Part shown: positions 8,439 through 15,264 of the stretch, piece by piece
Numbering within the stretch: the first letter of the stretch is position 1
Layout: each line of letters opens with the position of its first letter
Assembly: GCA_023212695.1 (NCBI GenBank)
Contig: JALCCG010000395.1
Location: forward strand, 1 to 15,264
DNA from: Sporisorium sorghi
Lineage: Eukaryota; Basidiomycota; Ustilaginomycetes; Ustilaginales; Ustilaginaceae
Length of the DNA: 15,264 nt
Reading direction: 5' to 3'
The notes under the pieces: model-generated
Seen by the model: the letters and a program-made list of their open reading frames with translations, nothing else
What the model was told of the DNA's origin: nothing
Database searches by the model: none
Program-made: the position numbers and the translations under genes

Positions 8439-11400
8439 ATGAAACAGCTCGTCGCCCAAGATGCGCCTAAAAAGATCAAGCACATCCAGTTCGGTGTGCT
8501 GTCCAAGCAGGACATTGTCAACATGTCCGAAATCGAAGTCACCACTCGTGACCTCTATACCATCGGCGAGGCAGAGCGCAAACCCGTCGCAAACGGTACT
8601 CTAGATCGACGCTTGGGTGTTTCGGATAAGAACTCGTTGTGCGAGACATGTCACCTCAAGATGGCCGATTGCGTCGGCCACTATGGCTACATCAAGCTCG
8701 TACTTCCCGTGTTCCACGTCGGCTTCTTCAAACACACCGTCGCCATCCTCCAGAGCATCTGCAAAAACTGCGCCACCGTTCTACTCGAAGAGCCGGATCG
8801 CAGAAAGTTCTTGAAACGATTCCGCAGACCCAACCTCGAGAATCTCGATCGCACCAGGACCTTCAAGGCAGTCAACACCATCGCACGCAAGGTCCTCTAC
8901 TGTCCCAAGTGCGGCTACACCAATGGCACCGTCAAGAAGCAAGGCCAGCTCAAGATCGTTCACGAAAAGTTCCGCGCCAAAAAGACCGCAGCAGAGCATG
9001 ACGAGTTCAAGGCTTCCTTTGCCACCAACATCAAGATGGGCAACGGCGACATCTCACCTCATCTCAACAAGGCCCAGGAAGATCTCAACCCGCTCAAGGC
9101 GCTCGATCTTTTCAAGCGCATCTCGGACGAAGACTGCGAGCTGCTCGGTCTGCGGCCCGAGTTCGGTCGTCCTGAAGAATACATCTGGCAGTACATTTGT
9201 GTGCCACCCGTCTGCATTCGCCCCTCAGTCGCCCAAGACGGAGCTACCAACGAAGACGACGTTACCATCAAGCTCACAGAGATCATCTTTACAAACAGTC
9301 TGCTCAAGCTTGGGCTCGTCAAAGGCGGCAAGGGAACCACCACAAGTCAACTCGTTCAGCAGTGGGAGTTCCTCCAGCTCACCGTCGCCCTCTACATCAA
9401 CTCGGAGCTGCCGGGTGTGCCCACTCAACCAGGTCAAAAGCCAAGCCGTGGTTTCTGCCAGCGACTCAAGGGCAAGCAGGGTCGATTCCGTGGTAACTTG
9501 TCCGGCAAGCGTGTCGACTTTTCCGGTCGAACCGTCATCGGTCCCGACCCCAATCTCAAGATCGACGAGGTCGCCGTGCCGCAGAGGGTCGCCAAGATCC
9601 TCACCTATCCGGAGCGGGTGTTTGAGCACAACATCGAACAGTTGCGGCAGGCCGTTCGCAACGGCACAGACGTCCATCCAGGCGCAAATTACCTCATGGA
9701 CGGAAAGACGGGCTTCAAGCGCTTCCTCAAGTTCCCAGGCATGCGCGAGGAGCTCGCACAAAAGCTGCGCGTCGGTGACATCGTCGAACGCCACATCCGC
9801 GACGGCGACATCGTCCTTTTCAATCGACAGCCCTCGCTTCACAAGCTCTCGATCATGTCGCACCGAGCCAAGATCCGACCCTGGCGTACCTTCCGTCTCA
9901 ACGAGTGCGCTTGCAACCCGTACAACGCCGACTTCGACGGCGACGAGATGAACATGCACGTTCCGCAGACCGAAGAGGCTAGGACAGAAGCCACCGTCCT
10001 CATGGGTGTCAAGCACAACCTCGTCACTCCGCGAAACGGAGAGCCGATCATTGCCGCCATTCAGGATTTCATCACGGCGTCCTACCTCATCTCGAAGCGC
10101 GACCGCTTCTTTGATCGAGCGCAATTCTCGCAGATCTGCAGCTATTTCGCCGATGCTGATCTGCACATCGACATTCCTCCGCCTGCCATCATGAAGCCTG
10201 TTCGCCTCTGGACGGGCAAGCAGGTCATGTCGTGTCTTATCCGACCCAACCGAAAGAGCCCGCATCTCGTCAACCTCGAGGCGCAATGTCGAACTTTCGA
10301 AAAGCCCACGGGTGGCCACCCCAAGGACATGTCGCCCAACGACGGCTGGCTCGTCATCGTCAACAGCGAGGTCATGTGCGGTGTGTTTGACAAGTCGACC
10401 GTCGGAGACGGCAAGAAGAACTCGGTGTTTGGTGTCATGCTGCGCGACTACGGTCCCGATGCGGCCATCACGGCCATGAACCGGCTGGCGAAGACGTGTG
10501 CCCGCTGGCTCGCCAACCAGGGCTTCTCACTCGGTATCAACGACGTCATTCCAGGTCCCAATCTGCGCAACAACAAGGATGCCAAGGTCGAGGCTGCTTA
10601 CGCCGAATGTCTCGACTTGATCGAGAAGGCAAAACACGGCAAGCTCGAAAACCTTCCAGGCTGCGATCAGGAGCAGACGCTCGAAAATATGATCTCTGGT
10701 GTGCTCTCGGGCGTCCGTAGCGACGTCGGTGAGATCTGCATGACCGAGCTCAGCCGTCACAACGCACCACTGGTCATGGCGGTCTGCGGTTCCAAGGGTT
10801 CCAAGATCAATGTGGCGCAGATGGTCGCCTGTGTAGGTCAGCAGATTATCGCCGGCTCGCGTGTACCGAACGGCTTCCAGGATCGATCGCTTCCTCACTT
10901 TCCCAAAAAGTCCAAGGACCCGCCGTCCAAAGGTTTCGTGCGCAACTCGTTCTTCAGCGGCCTCTCGCCCACCGAATTCCTCTTCCACGCCATCTCGGGT
11001 CGTGAAGGTCTGGTCGATACGGCGGTCAAGACGGCAGAGACCGGCTACATGCAGCGTCGACTCATGAAGGCGCTCGAGGACCTGTCGACGCACTACGACC
11101 TGAGTGTGCGCAACTCGGTCGGCGGTGTGGTGCAGTTCATCTACGGAGACGACGGACTGGATCCAGCCGAGCTCGAAGGCAATGCGATGCCCATCGAGCC
11201 TTTCAGACTGTGGCGTCACTGCCTGGCGATCACGCACCACGTCGAGGGCCGCGGGCTGTACCCCTACGAGATTATGGAGCTGGTCGACCGCGAGCTCAAC
11301 AGCGACCGCTTCGTCAAGACGTGTACGCAAAAGTACCGCGACTCGGTGCGCGAGTTCCTCAGCGAGAACGTGTTCAAGCGGGCAGTCAAGATGCGCGAGG

Positions 11401-12641
11401 CGTTCGGCATGTACGGTGCCGAGGAGCGCGAGGAGCACTGGGACGAGCACACGGATCTGTCGTTTGGCGCCGATCGCGATGCGTGGGCCATCGTCAACAA
11501 CAAGACCAAGATCAAGCAGGTGGCCATCCTCGAGTTCCTGCAACAGTGCTACATCAAGTACATGAAGGCCAAGGTCGAGCCGGGCTCTGCGGTGGGTGCC
11601 GTGGGCGCGCAGTCGATCGGAGAGCCAGGCACGCAGATGACGCTCAAGACGTTCCATTTCGCCGGTGTCGCGTCGATGAACGTCACGCTCGGTGTACCGC
11701 GTATCAAGGAGATCATCAATGCGGCCAAGGTGATCAATACGCCCATCATCGAGGCGAAGCTGGTGTCTGAAAAGTCGGAGCGGGCGGCGCGCATCGTCAA
11801 GGGCCGCATCGAAAAGACGTACCTGGGCGACATTGCGTCGGTGATCGAAGAGGCGTGGGCGGCGCAGTACACGTATTTGGGTGTGCACATCGACATGGAG
11901 GCGATCCAGAAGCTGCAGCTCGAGATCACTCTCAACGACATCAAGTGGGCGATTGTGAATGCGCCCAAGCTCAAGATAAAGGAGGAGCGCGTGATGGTGG
12001 TGCCCAAGAAGAACCGCATCCGCATCTACGTGCCTCCCGAGGGGCTGGACAAGGAGGGCGAGGTGTACTACAACCTCAAGGCGCTCAAGCGTGCGCTGCC
12101 GTCGATTGTGGTCAAGGGCATCCCGCAAGCGACACGTGCGGTCATTTCGGACGAGAAGGGCACGCGCAAGCTGCTCGTCGAAGGCTACGGTTTGCTCAAG
12201 GTCATGACGACCGAGGGCGTGATCGGCACGCAGACGCACACGAACCACGTCATGGAGATGCAGTCGGTGCTGGGCATCGAGGCGGCGCGCACTTCGGTGT
12301 ACCGCGAGATCGAACACACCATGTCGGCGCACGGCATGAGCATCGACCCGCGCCACATCATGCTGCTGGCCGACACCATGACGTACAAGGGCGAGGTGCT
12401 GGGTATCACGCGGTTCGGTGTGGCCAAGATGAAGGACAGCGTGCTGATGCTTGCGAGTTTCGAAAAGACGACGGACCACCTGTTCGACGCGGCGCTGTTT
12501 GGCAAGAAGGACGAGGTGCTGGGTGTGAGTGAGAGCATCATCATGGGCAATCCGGCGCAGACGGTGGGGACGGGCATGCCGGCGTTGGTGGTGCCAGCGC
12601 CTGTGCTGCCTCCTCGACGAGCTTTGTTGTTCGATCGCTAG
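8439..12641 (+). CDS. RPC1: DNA-directed RNA polymerase III largest subunit RPC1 (RPC160)
   Basis: This is a complete, intronless gene for a 1400-residue protein, close to the usual length of about 1460. RPC1 is the catalytic subunit of nuclear RNA polymerase III, which makes tRNAs, 5S rRNA and U6 RNA. The chosen ATG (context AAAATGA) gives MKQLVAQDAPKKIKHIQFG, matching the conserved RPC1 start; the open frame upstream has no ATG. Visible elements are the clamp zinc ligands C68/C71/C78/H81 and C108/C111 with C155/C158, the conserved block beginning GFCQRLKGKQGRFRGNLSGK (from residue 338), the catalytic Mg-binding NADFDGDEMNMH with aspartates 498, 500 and 502, the bridge-helix region (about 845-875, ending GYMQRR), and the trigger loop GEPGTQMTLKTFHFAG with His1073. 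The C-terminus keeps GVSESIIMGNPA and then has a short extra proline-rich tail. Pol III identity, rather than Pol I or II, follows from the N-terminus and the absence of a heptad CTD. Confidence 0.98.
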   Translation: MKQLVAQDAPKKIKHIQFGVLSKQDIVNMSEIEVTTRDLYTIGEAERKPVANGTLDRRLGVSDKNSLCETCHLKMADCVGHYGYIKLVLPVFHVGFFKHTVAILQSICKNCATVLLEEPDRRKFLKRFRRPNLENLDRTRTFKAVNTIARKVLYCPKCGYTNGTVKKQGQLKIVHEKFRAKKTAAEHDEFKASFATNIKMGNGDISPHLNKAQEDLNPLKALDLFKRISDEDCELLGLRPEFGRPEEYIWQYICVPPVCIRPSVAQDGATNEDDVTIKLTEIIFTNSLLKLGLVKGGKGTTTSQLVQQWEFLQLTVALYINSELPGVPTQPGQKPSRGFCQRLKGKQGRFRGNLSGKRVDFSGRTVIGPDPNLKIDEVAVPQRVAKILTYPERVFEHNIEQLRQAVRNGTDVHPGANYLMDGKTGFKRFLKFPGMREELAQKLRVGDIVERHIRDGDIVLFNRQPSLHKLSIMSHRAKIRPWRTFRLNECACNPYNADFDGDEMNMHVPQTEEARTEATVLMGVKHNLVTPRNGEPIIAAIQDFITASYLISKRDRFFDRAQFSQICSYFADADLHIDIPPPAIMKPVRLWTGKQVMSCLIRPNRKSPHLVNLEAQCRTFEKPTGGHPKDMSPNDGWLVIVNSEVMCGVFDKSTVGDGKKNSVFGVMLRDYGPDAAITAMNRLAKTCARWLANQGFSLGINDVIPGPNLRNNKDAKVEAAYAECLDLIEKAKHGKLENLPGCDQEQTLENMISGVLSGVRSDVGEICMTELSRHNAPLVMAVCGSKGSKINVAQMVACVGQQIIAGSRVPNGFQDRSLPHFPKKSKDPPSKGFVRNSFFSGLSPTEFLFHAISGREGLVDTAVKTAETGYMQRRLMKALEDLSTHYDLSVRNSVGGVVQFIYGDDGLDPAELEGNAMPIEPFRLWRHCLAITHHVEGRGLYPYEIMELVDRELNSDRFVKTCTQKYRDSVREFLSENVFKRAVKMREAFGMYGAEEREEHWDEHTDLSFGADRDAWAIVNNKTKIKQVAILEFLQQCYIKYMKAKVEPGSAVGAVGAQSIGEPGTQMTLKTFHFAGVASMNVTLGVPRIKEIINAAKVINTPIIEAKLVSEKSERAARIVKGRIEKTYLGDIASVIEEAWAAQYTYLGVHIDMEAIQKLQLEITLNDIKWAIVNAPKLKIKEERVMVVPKKNRIRIYVPPEGLDKEGEVYYNLKALKRALPSIVVKGIPQATRAVISDEKGTRKLLVEGYGLLKVMTTEGVIGTQTHTNHVMEMQSVLGIEAARTSVYREIEHTMSAHGMSIDPRHIMLLADTMTYKGEVLGITRFGVAKMKDSVLMLASFEKTTDHLFDAALFGKKDEVLGVSESIIMGNPAQTVGTGMPALVVPAPVLPPRRALLFDR

Positions 12642-12773
12642 GTCGCTGGTTCAGCTGTCAATCACACTCGAATTCATTTTTCACACATGTCACTGCGTCG
12701 TACCTCGTGCGCAAAGATCTGCATTTCCTATTCAACCGCATCCTATCGAAAGCGCCGGCGAGTCTCTGCCAAA
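12642..12773. other. Convergent 3' intergenic gap between RPC1 and the spherulin-4-like gene
   Basis: Only 132 bp separate the two stop codons. No AATAAA is present on either strand. The 3' UTRs of the two genes probably overlap as antisense RNA, which is inferred from spacing only. Confidence 0.5.
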
Positions 12774-13727
12774 TCACCTTGAAACCCGCGCCACCGCCTG
12801 GACCAACTGCTGCCAAATGCTAGAAAACTTAGCATACACGTCCGTAGACGCGATATCGAGGTTGGTCACAAACAACCCACCTCTCGAGCTGAGCCCATTC
12901 ACTGTCGCATCCACCACCAACCCCTCAATCCCCGCAAAAACCTTGCCATCCGCCGTTCTAACATTGCTAGCATCGACATTGTAAAAAATGTAACTCCGCT
13001 GGAACGCCGATCCGAGGTGGTTCTTAGCCGTCCTACGCTGGTAGTCCGAGAAGTTGAACTTGGCGAGGGTGTCTTCGTACACGACGATGTGATCCGCGGC
13101 TAGGGTGAAGAAGCGGGCGTCTTGGGGCCATGTGCCTGGGTTGAGCACGGTGATGCCTTTGCGCGCAGCGGTGGACCAGCGGGTGGACTTGACGAGGTCG
13201 GTGTAGGTGCGGTACTTGGCGAGGAAGCGGGACTGTGTGCTGGTTTCGTCGAAGAAGATGCCGTCCGGACGCAGCGCTGTGGGCCAGTGGGCGTAAGTTG
13301 ACACGTCTGCCTTGACTTTGGTTGCGGACCGCTTGCCGTAGCCGGTTGGGACGTAGCCGACGAGCTCGAGGATCTGCCCGGGCCCCGCGGTGGAGCGTAG
13401 AGTCTTGATGGCAGCGGCGTAATCTGCGTCCGGCGCAGTGCCGGATCCAGGCCCCGAGTTCGGGTTGATGATCACGGTGAATGCGGCAGAAGGGTTGGAG
13501 CGGATGGCGGTGTACAGCGGATCCCACGCGTTGGGCAGCGGGTAGATGTACAGCGGCACCAGGATGCGCGGCGTCGTCGTGTCCGCTTTGGCCGCGTGCA
13601 CTTTGTTGCTCTTCCTTGTCGAGCACGAGTCGAGAGTTGCTGCAGTGACAAGTTGGAGGAAAGCAGAGAGCATGGTGATGGCGAGCAGGACGCCGAACCA
13701 GCGTGTCGTTCGAAGGCACTGCTGCAT
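12774..13727 (-). CDS. Secreted spherulin-4-like cell-surface protein
   Basis: The protein has 317 residues. The start ATG (13725-13727) opens directly into a signal peptide: basic residues R6 and R9, then hydrophobic residues 10-28 (WFGVLLAITMLSAFLQLVT), with likely cleavage near AA-T at 29-31. The frame is open upstream but has no ATG. Residues about 56-311 resemble the spherulation-specific family 4 domain: VPLYIYPLPNAWDPLY, VIINPNSGPG (85-94), GYVPTGYGKR (124-133), then DGIFFDET (155-162) with acidic residues D160 and E161, in a TIM-barrel-like order. One N-glycosylation sequon, NFS, is at 225-227. There is no C-terminal anchor, so it is probably released to the wall or medium. Spherulin 4 was named from slime-mould encystment; its biochemical activity is not settled, although the fold is related to polysaccharide-acting TIM barrels. 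A TATA box lies 67 bp upstream of the ATG. Confidence 0.8.
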   Translation of the reverse strand: MQQCLRTTRWFGVLLAITMLSAFLQLVTAATLDSCSTRKSNKVHAAKADTTTPRILVPLYIYPLPNAWDPLYTAIRSNPSAAFTVIINPNSGPGSGTAPDADYAAAIKTLRSTAGPGQILELVGYVPTGYGKRSATKVKADVSTYAHWPTALRPDGIFFDETSTQSRFLAKYRTYTDLVKSTRWSTAARKGITVLNPGTWPQDARFFTLAADHIVVYEDTLAKFNFSDYQRRTAKNHLGSAFQRSYIFYNVDASNVRTADGKVFAGIEGLVVDATVNGLSSRGGLFVTNLDIASTDVYAKFSSIWQQLVQAVARVSR

Positions 13728-13793
13728 CGTTGTTGATTTGGGTTCTGACAACGACAACAACAACGACGTTTAGGGAAAGGAAGCCGGGTCTAC

Positions 13794-13799
13794 TTTATA
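13794..13799 (-). promoter_or_regulatory. TATA box of the spherulin-4-like gene
   Basis: On the minus strand the sequence reads GGCTATAAAGTAG, with TATAAA ending 67 bp before the start codon. That leaves room for initiation about 30 bp downstream of the box and a leader of roughly 35 bases. Such a clear TATA box fits a regulated gene for a secreted product; the regulation itself is inferred. Confidence 0.6.
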
Positions 13800-13983
13800 G
13801 CCTCATCGAGGAGAAGTGTCAAAGTACGAAAAGCAATTCCCTTCGCGGCACAGCCCAGCTTTCGAAGACATTGTTCGCGGGGGAAACAAGGCGGTGCGGT
13901 GCCGTGTTGTTGATCACGTCCGAAAGCGGTTTCTTGGCTGCACTGTAGATCCGAGGCCGAGTTTCTCGACGGAGCAGCAAAGC

Positions 13984-14038
13984 GCAACAGCACAGCAGCA
14001 GCAGCAGCAGCAGCAGCACAGCAGCACAGCAGCACAGC
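13984..14038 (+). repeat. CAG trinucleotide microsatellite
   Basis: Eight uninterrupted CAG units (13993-14016) are followed by an imperfect tandem of CACAGCAG units to 14038. It is not inside a recognised gene. It lies about 265 bp upstream of the spherulin-4-like start and just before the FAH-family pseudogene. Confidence 0.85.
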
Positions 14039-14115
14039 TTCGACCTTGAACTTTTTGACAGCTCGGCAAGTGCATCTCAAACCTAACACTCTAAAAAGCG
14101 GGCCAAAAATCTGGC

Positions 14116-14634
14116 GACCAGAACGGCGGGCTCAACTACATCGAGCACGCCAAAGAGGCCAAGCTGGATATTCCGACGGTGCTGACGCTGTTCATGAAGC
14201 CACCGACGGCGTTGGCGGGGCCCTGGCCCGGAGAAGACGGTCGTGCCGAAGGCGGTGGTGGCCGATGATGCGGCGGATTACGAGGCTCAAGTGGCGGTGG
14301 TTATTGGGAGGAGCTGTAAGGACCTAAGTGAGAGTGAGGCGCTGGATTATGTGCTTGGGTGAGTGTTCCTAGCCCCTCCAAAGCTTGGCTGGCGACAAGG
14401 CTGACGAACAAGCGCTCTTGATCCGCGCGGAGGGATGACAGCATCACAGCCGCCAACGACGTCTCGTCGCGCAAGGCGCGATTCTCACAATCTCAATGGT
14501 GCTACTCGAAAGGCTTCGACGGCGCATGCCCCCATCGGCCCGGCGCTCGTCCACATCGACGCGGTCAAGGACCTGAGCAAGGTCTCGATCCAGGCCAAGC
14601 TCAACGACGACGTCGTGCAGAAGAGCGAGAGCTG
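14116..14634 (+). pseudogene. Decayed fumarylacetoacetate-hydrolase (FAH) family gene fragment
   Basis: Conceptual reading gives recognisable FAH-family sequence in pieces. In frame from 14128 it reads GLNYIEHAKEAKLDIP then LFMKPPTALAGPWP; after a +1 shift near 14230 it continues EKTVVPKAVV, DYEAQVAVVIG and EALDYVLG to 14358. A clean intron follows (14359-14441, GTGAGT to ACAG, with CTGAC at 14400-14404), and splicing restores the frame into GITAANDVSSRKARF and YSKGFDGACP. A second +1 shift in a C5 run near 14529-14533 is followed by IGPALVHIDAVKDLS and KLNDDVVQKSES, ending at a TGA at 14632-14634. The N-terminus and start codon are missing, and so is the C-terminal half of the domain. The family motif usually reads YE-x-E, with both glutamates binding metal; here the second is Gln (14288-14290). 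FAH-family enzymes cleave C-C bonds of acylpyruvates and related acids. Non-function is inferred. Confidence 0.8.
14359..14441 (+). other. Intron retained within the FAH-family pseudogene
   Basis: The 83-bp segment starts GTGAGTG and ends GATGACAG, with a CTGAC branch-site match about 40 bp before the acceptor. Joining 14358 to 14442 makes a glycine codon and continues the family motif G-ITAANDVS in frame, so this is very probably a real spliceosomal intron of the ancestral gene. Confidence 0.7.
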
Positions 14635-14784
14635 ACAGCTTTGCCCGGCAGCTGTGTGAGCGCTTTTCTACGAGAACGAAGAAAGGACTCCTATTCGACC
14701 CCTGTATGGAATCTAGAGTGATAAACAGACCAAGAAACACAAGAATGAGGAGCGAAGAACGAATGAAGCGAGAAGTCAACGCGT

Positions 14785-15264
14785 CTAGGACTCGACCTGG
14801 AACGCACGCTGCGAACCGCTCGAAGCCAAAGCCGTCTTCTTCTTGCGGTCGGGCTTCTTGCCGCTACCACCTTTGCCAGGCTGCTGCGGCTTTTGAGTGA
14901 TCACGTCGTTCTCGTTGCCATACTTGTATCCACCTTTGGCCACGCCGTTGGCTCGGTCAGCCTTGACTTTGGCCAGGAAACTGAAGTGTCCGCCCACCAC
15001 AGGTCGCGCCAGGAAGTGGATCAGCGGGTCCTCGGGCTGCTTGGGGAAGTCACCCGTGGTGCTCTCCATGAGATCGGTGAAGGGCGCATCCGTCTTTCCG
15101 TCCTCGATAAACTTGTACAGCAGTCCGATGAACAGCTTGTGCGTAGCAGGGTCATCCGAAGCAGCCGCGGCAAACATCTCCCAGTCGGTCTTGGTCCACT
15201 TGTGCCTCGAGTCGAGCGGAACGCCGTACTTCTCCTGCACGCGGGGATACCAAGCATCCTGAAT
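14785..15264 (-). CDS. Glutaminase A (GtaA)-like protein, C-terminal end (5' partial)
   Basis: The minus-strand frame is open to the right edge, so only the last 159 residues are seen; the rest of the gene lies beyond the window. The sequence reads AWYPRVQEKYGVPLDSRH, TKTDWEMFAAA, FTDLMESTTGD and FLARPVVGGHF, which is the conserved C-terminal portion of fungal GtaA glutaminases. These enzymes hydrolyse L-glutamine to glutamate and ammonia, typically outside the cell. After the usual family end (GGHFSFLA) there is a tail of about 60 residues rich in Lys, Gly, Gln and Ser, including GKKPDRKKK. The stop is TAG at 14785-14787. The gene converges on the FAH-family pseudogene, 150 bp away. Signal peptide and activity cannot be judged from this fragment. 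Confidence 0.82.
   Translation of the reverse strand: MQDAWYPRVQEKYGVPLDSRHKWTKTDWEMFAAAASDDPATHKLFIGLLYKFIEDGKTDAPFTDLMESTTGDFPKQPEDPLIHFLARPVVGGHFSFLAKVKADRANGVAKGGYKYGNENDVITQKPQQPGKGGSGKKPDRKKKTALASSGSQRAFQVES

Larger units (their letters stand above)
13728..14115. promoter_or_regulatory. Upstream region of the spherulin-4-like gene with a CAG microsatellite
   Basis: This 388-bp stretch has no credible gene. The end next to the spherulin-4-like gene holds a short A/C-rich leader and a TATA box. The middle is unremarkable. The far end holds the CAG microsatellite and then sequence leading into the FAH-family pseudogene; no start or N-terminal coding sequence for that pseudogene can be recognised here. 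Confidence 0.45.

Noticed and set aside
10527..12479. 650-codon open frame on the minus strand inside RPC1, and a 364-codon one at 9225-10319.
   Set aside because: Both lie antisense to the highly conserved RPC1 frame and give His/Arg/Leu/Asp-rich sequence without domain features. Strong C/G bias at third positions removes stop codons from the opposite strand.
13993..14038. Possible direct-repeat array (CRISPR-like) or short polyQ gene.
   Set aside because: It is a simple CAG microsatellite without spacers. The frame that would encode glutamines has no recognisable protein around it.
14046..14327. 93-codon plus-strand frame over the FAH region.
   Set aside because: It reads the pseudogene in the wrong frame, giving Arg-rich sequence. 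The FAH-family similarity is in the other two frames.

Overview
The window looks like nuclear DNA of a basidiomycete fungus, most probably a smut (Ustilaginaceae). The reasons are large, mostly uninterrupted GC-rich genes with C/G-rich third codon positions, protein types typical of fungi (RNA polymerase III RPC1, a UCS-domain myosin chaperone without TPRs, spherulin-4, a GtaA-type glutaminase), glutamine-codon microsatellites, and one short GT-AG intron with a CTGAC branch site. The lineage call is an inference from gene content and style; no alignment was run.

Layout from left to right: (1) the 3' part of a plus-strand acyl-CoA synthetase / 4-coumarate-CoA ligase-like gene whose product ends in a peroxisomal AKL signal (2-1270); (2) a minus-strand gene for a very long, disordered, polyQ protein carrying an SSXT (SS18-like) domain, a likely SWI/SNF-type chromatin-remodelling subunit (1429-4218); (3) a minus-strand UNC-45/She4/Rng3 family myosin chaperone (4769-7531); (4) a 907-bp divergent intergenic region with short upstream ORFs and simple repeats; (5) a complete, intronless RPC1, the largest subunit of RNA polymerase III (8439-12641, plus); (6) a minus-strand secreted spherulin-4-like protein with a signal peptide and a TATA box (12774-13727); (7) a CAG microsatellite followed by a decayed fumarylacetoacetate-hydrolase-family gene fragment (about 14116-14634, plus); (8) the C-terminal end of a minus-strand glutaminase A-like gene running off the right edge.

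Most of this is conserved housekeeping sequence (transcription, chromatin, myosin folding) with no operon logic. Genes are arranged as convergent pairs sharing short 3' intergenic gaps (158 and 132 bp) and one divergent pair (UCS chaperone / RPC1). The right-hand 2.5 kb is more accessory: a secreted protein, a microsatellite, a pseudogene and an extracellular-type enzyme.

I found no sign of an undescribed multi-gene system. The most noteworthy items are the unmarked FAH-family pseudogene with an apparently intact splice structure but two frame breaks and a missing metal ligand, the unusual architecture of the SSXT protein, and a palindromic ACGCGT element upstream of it.
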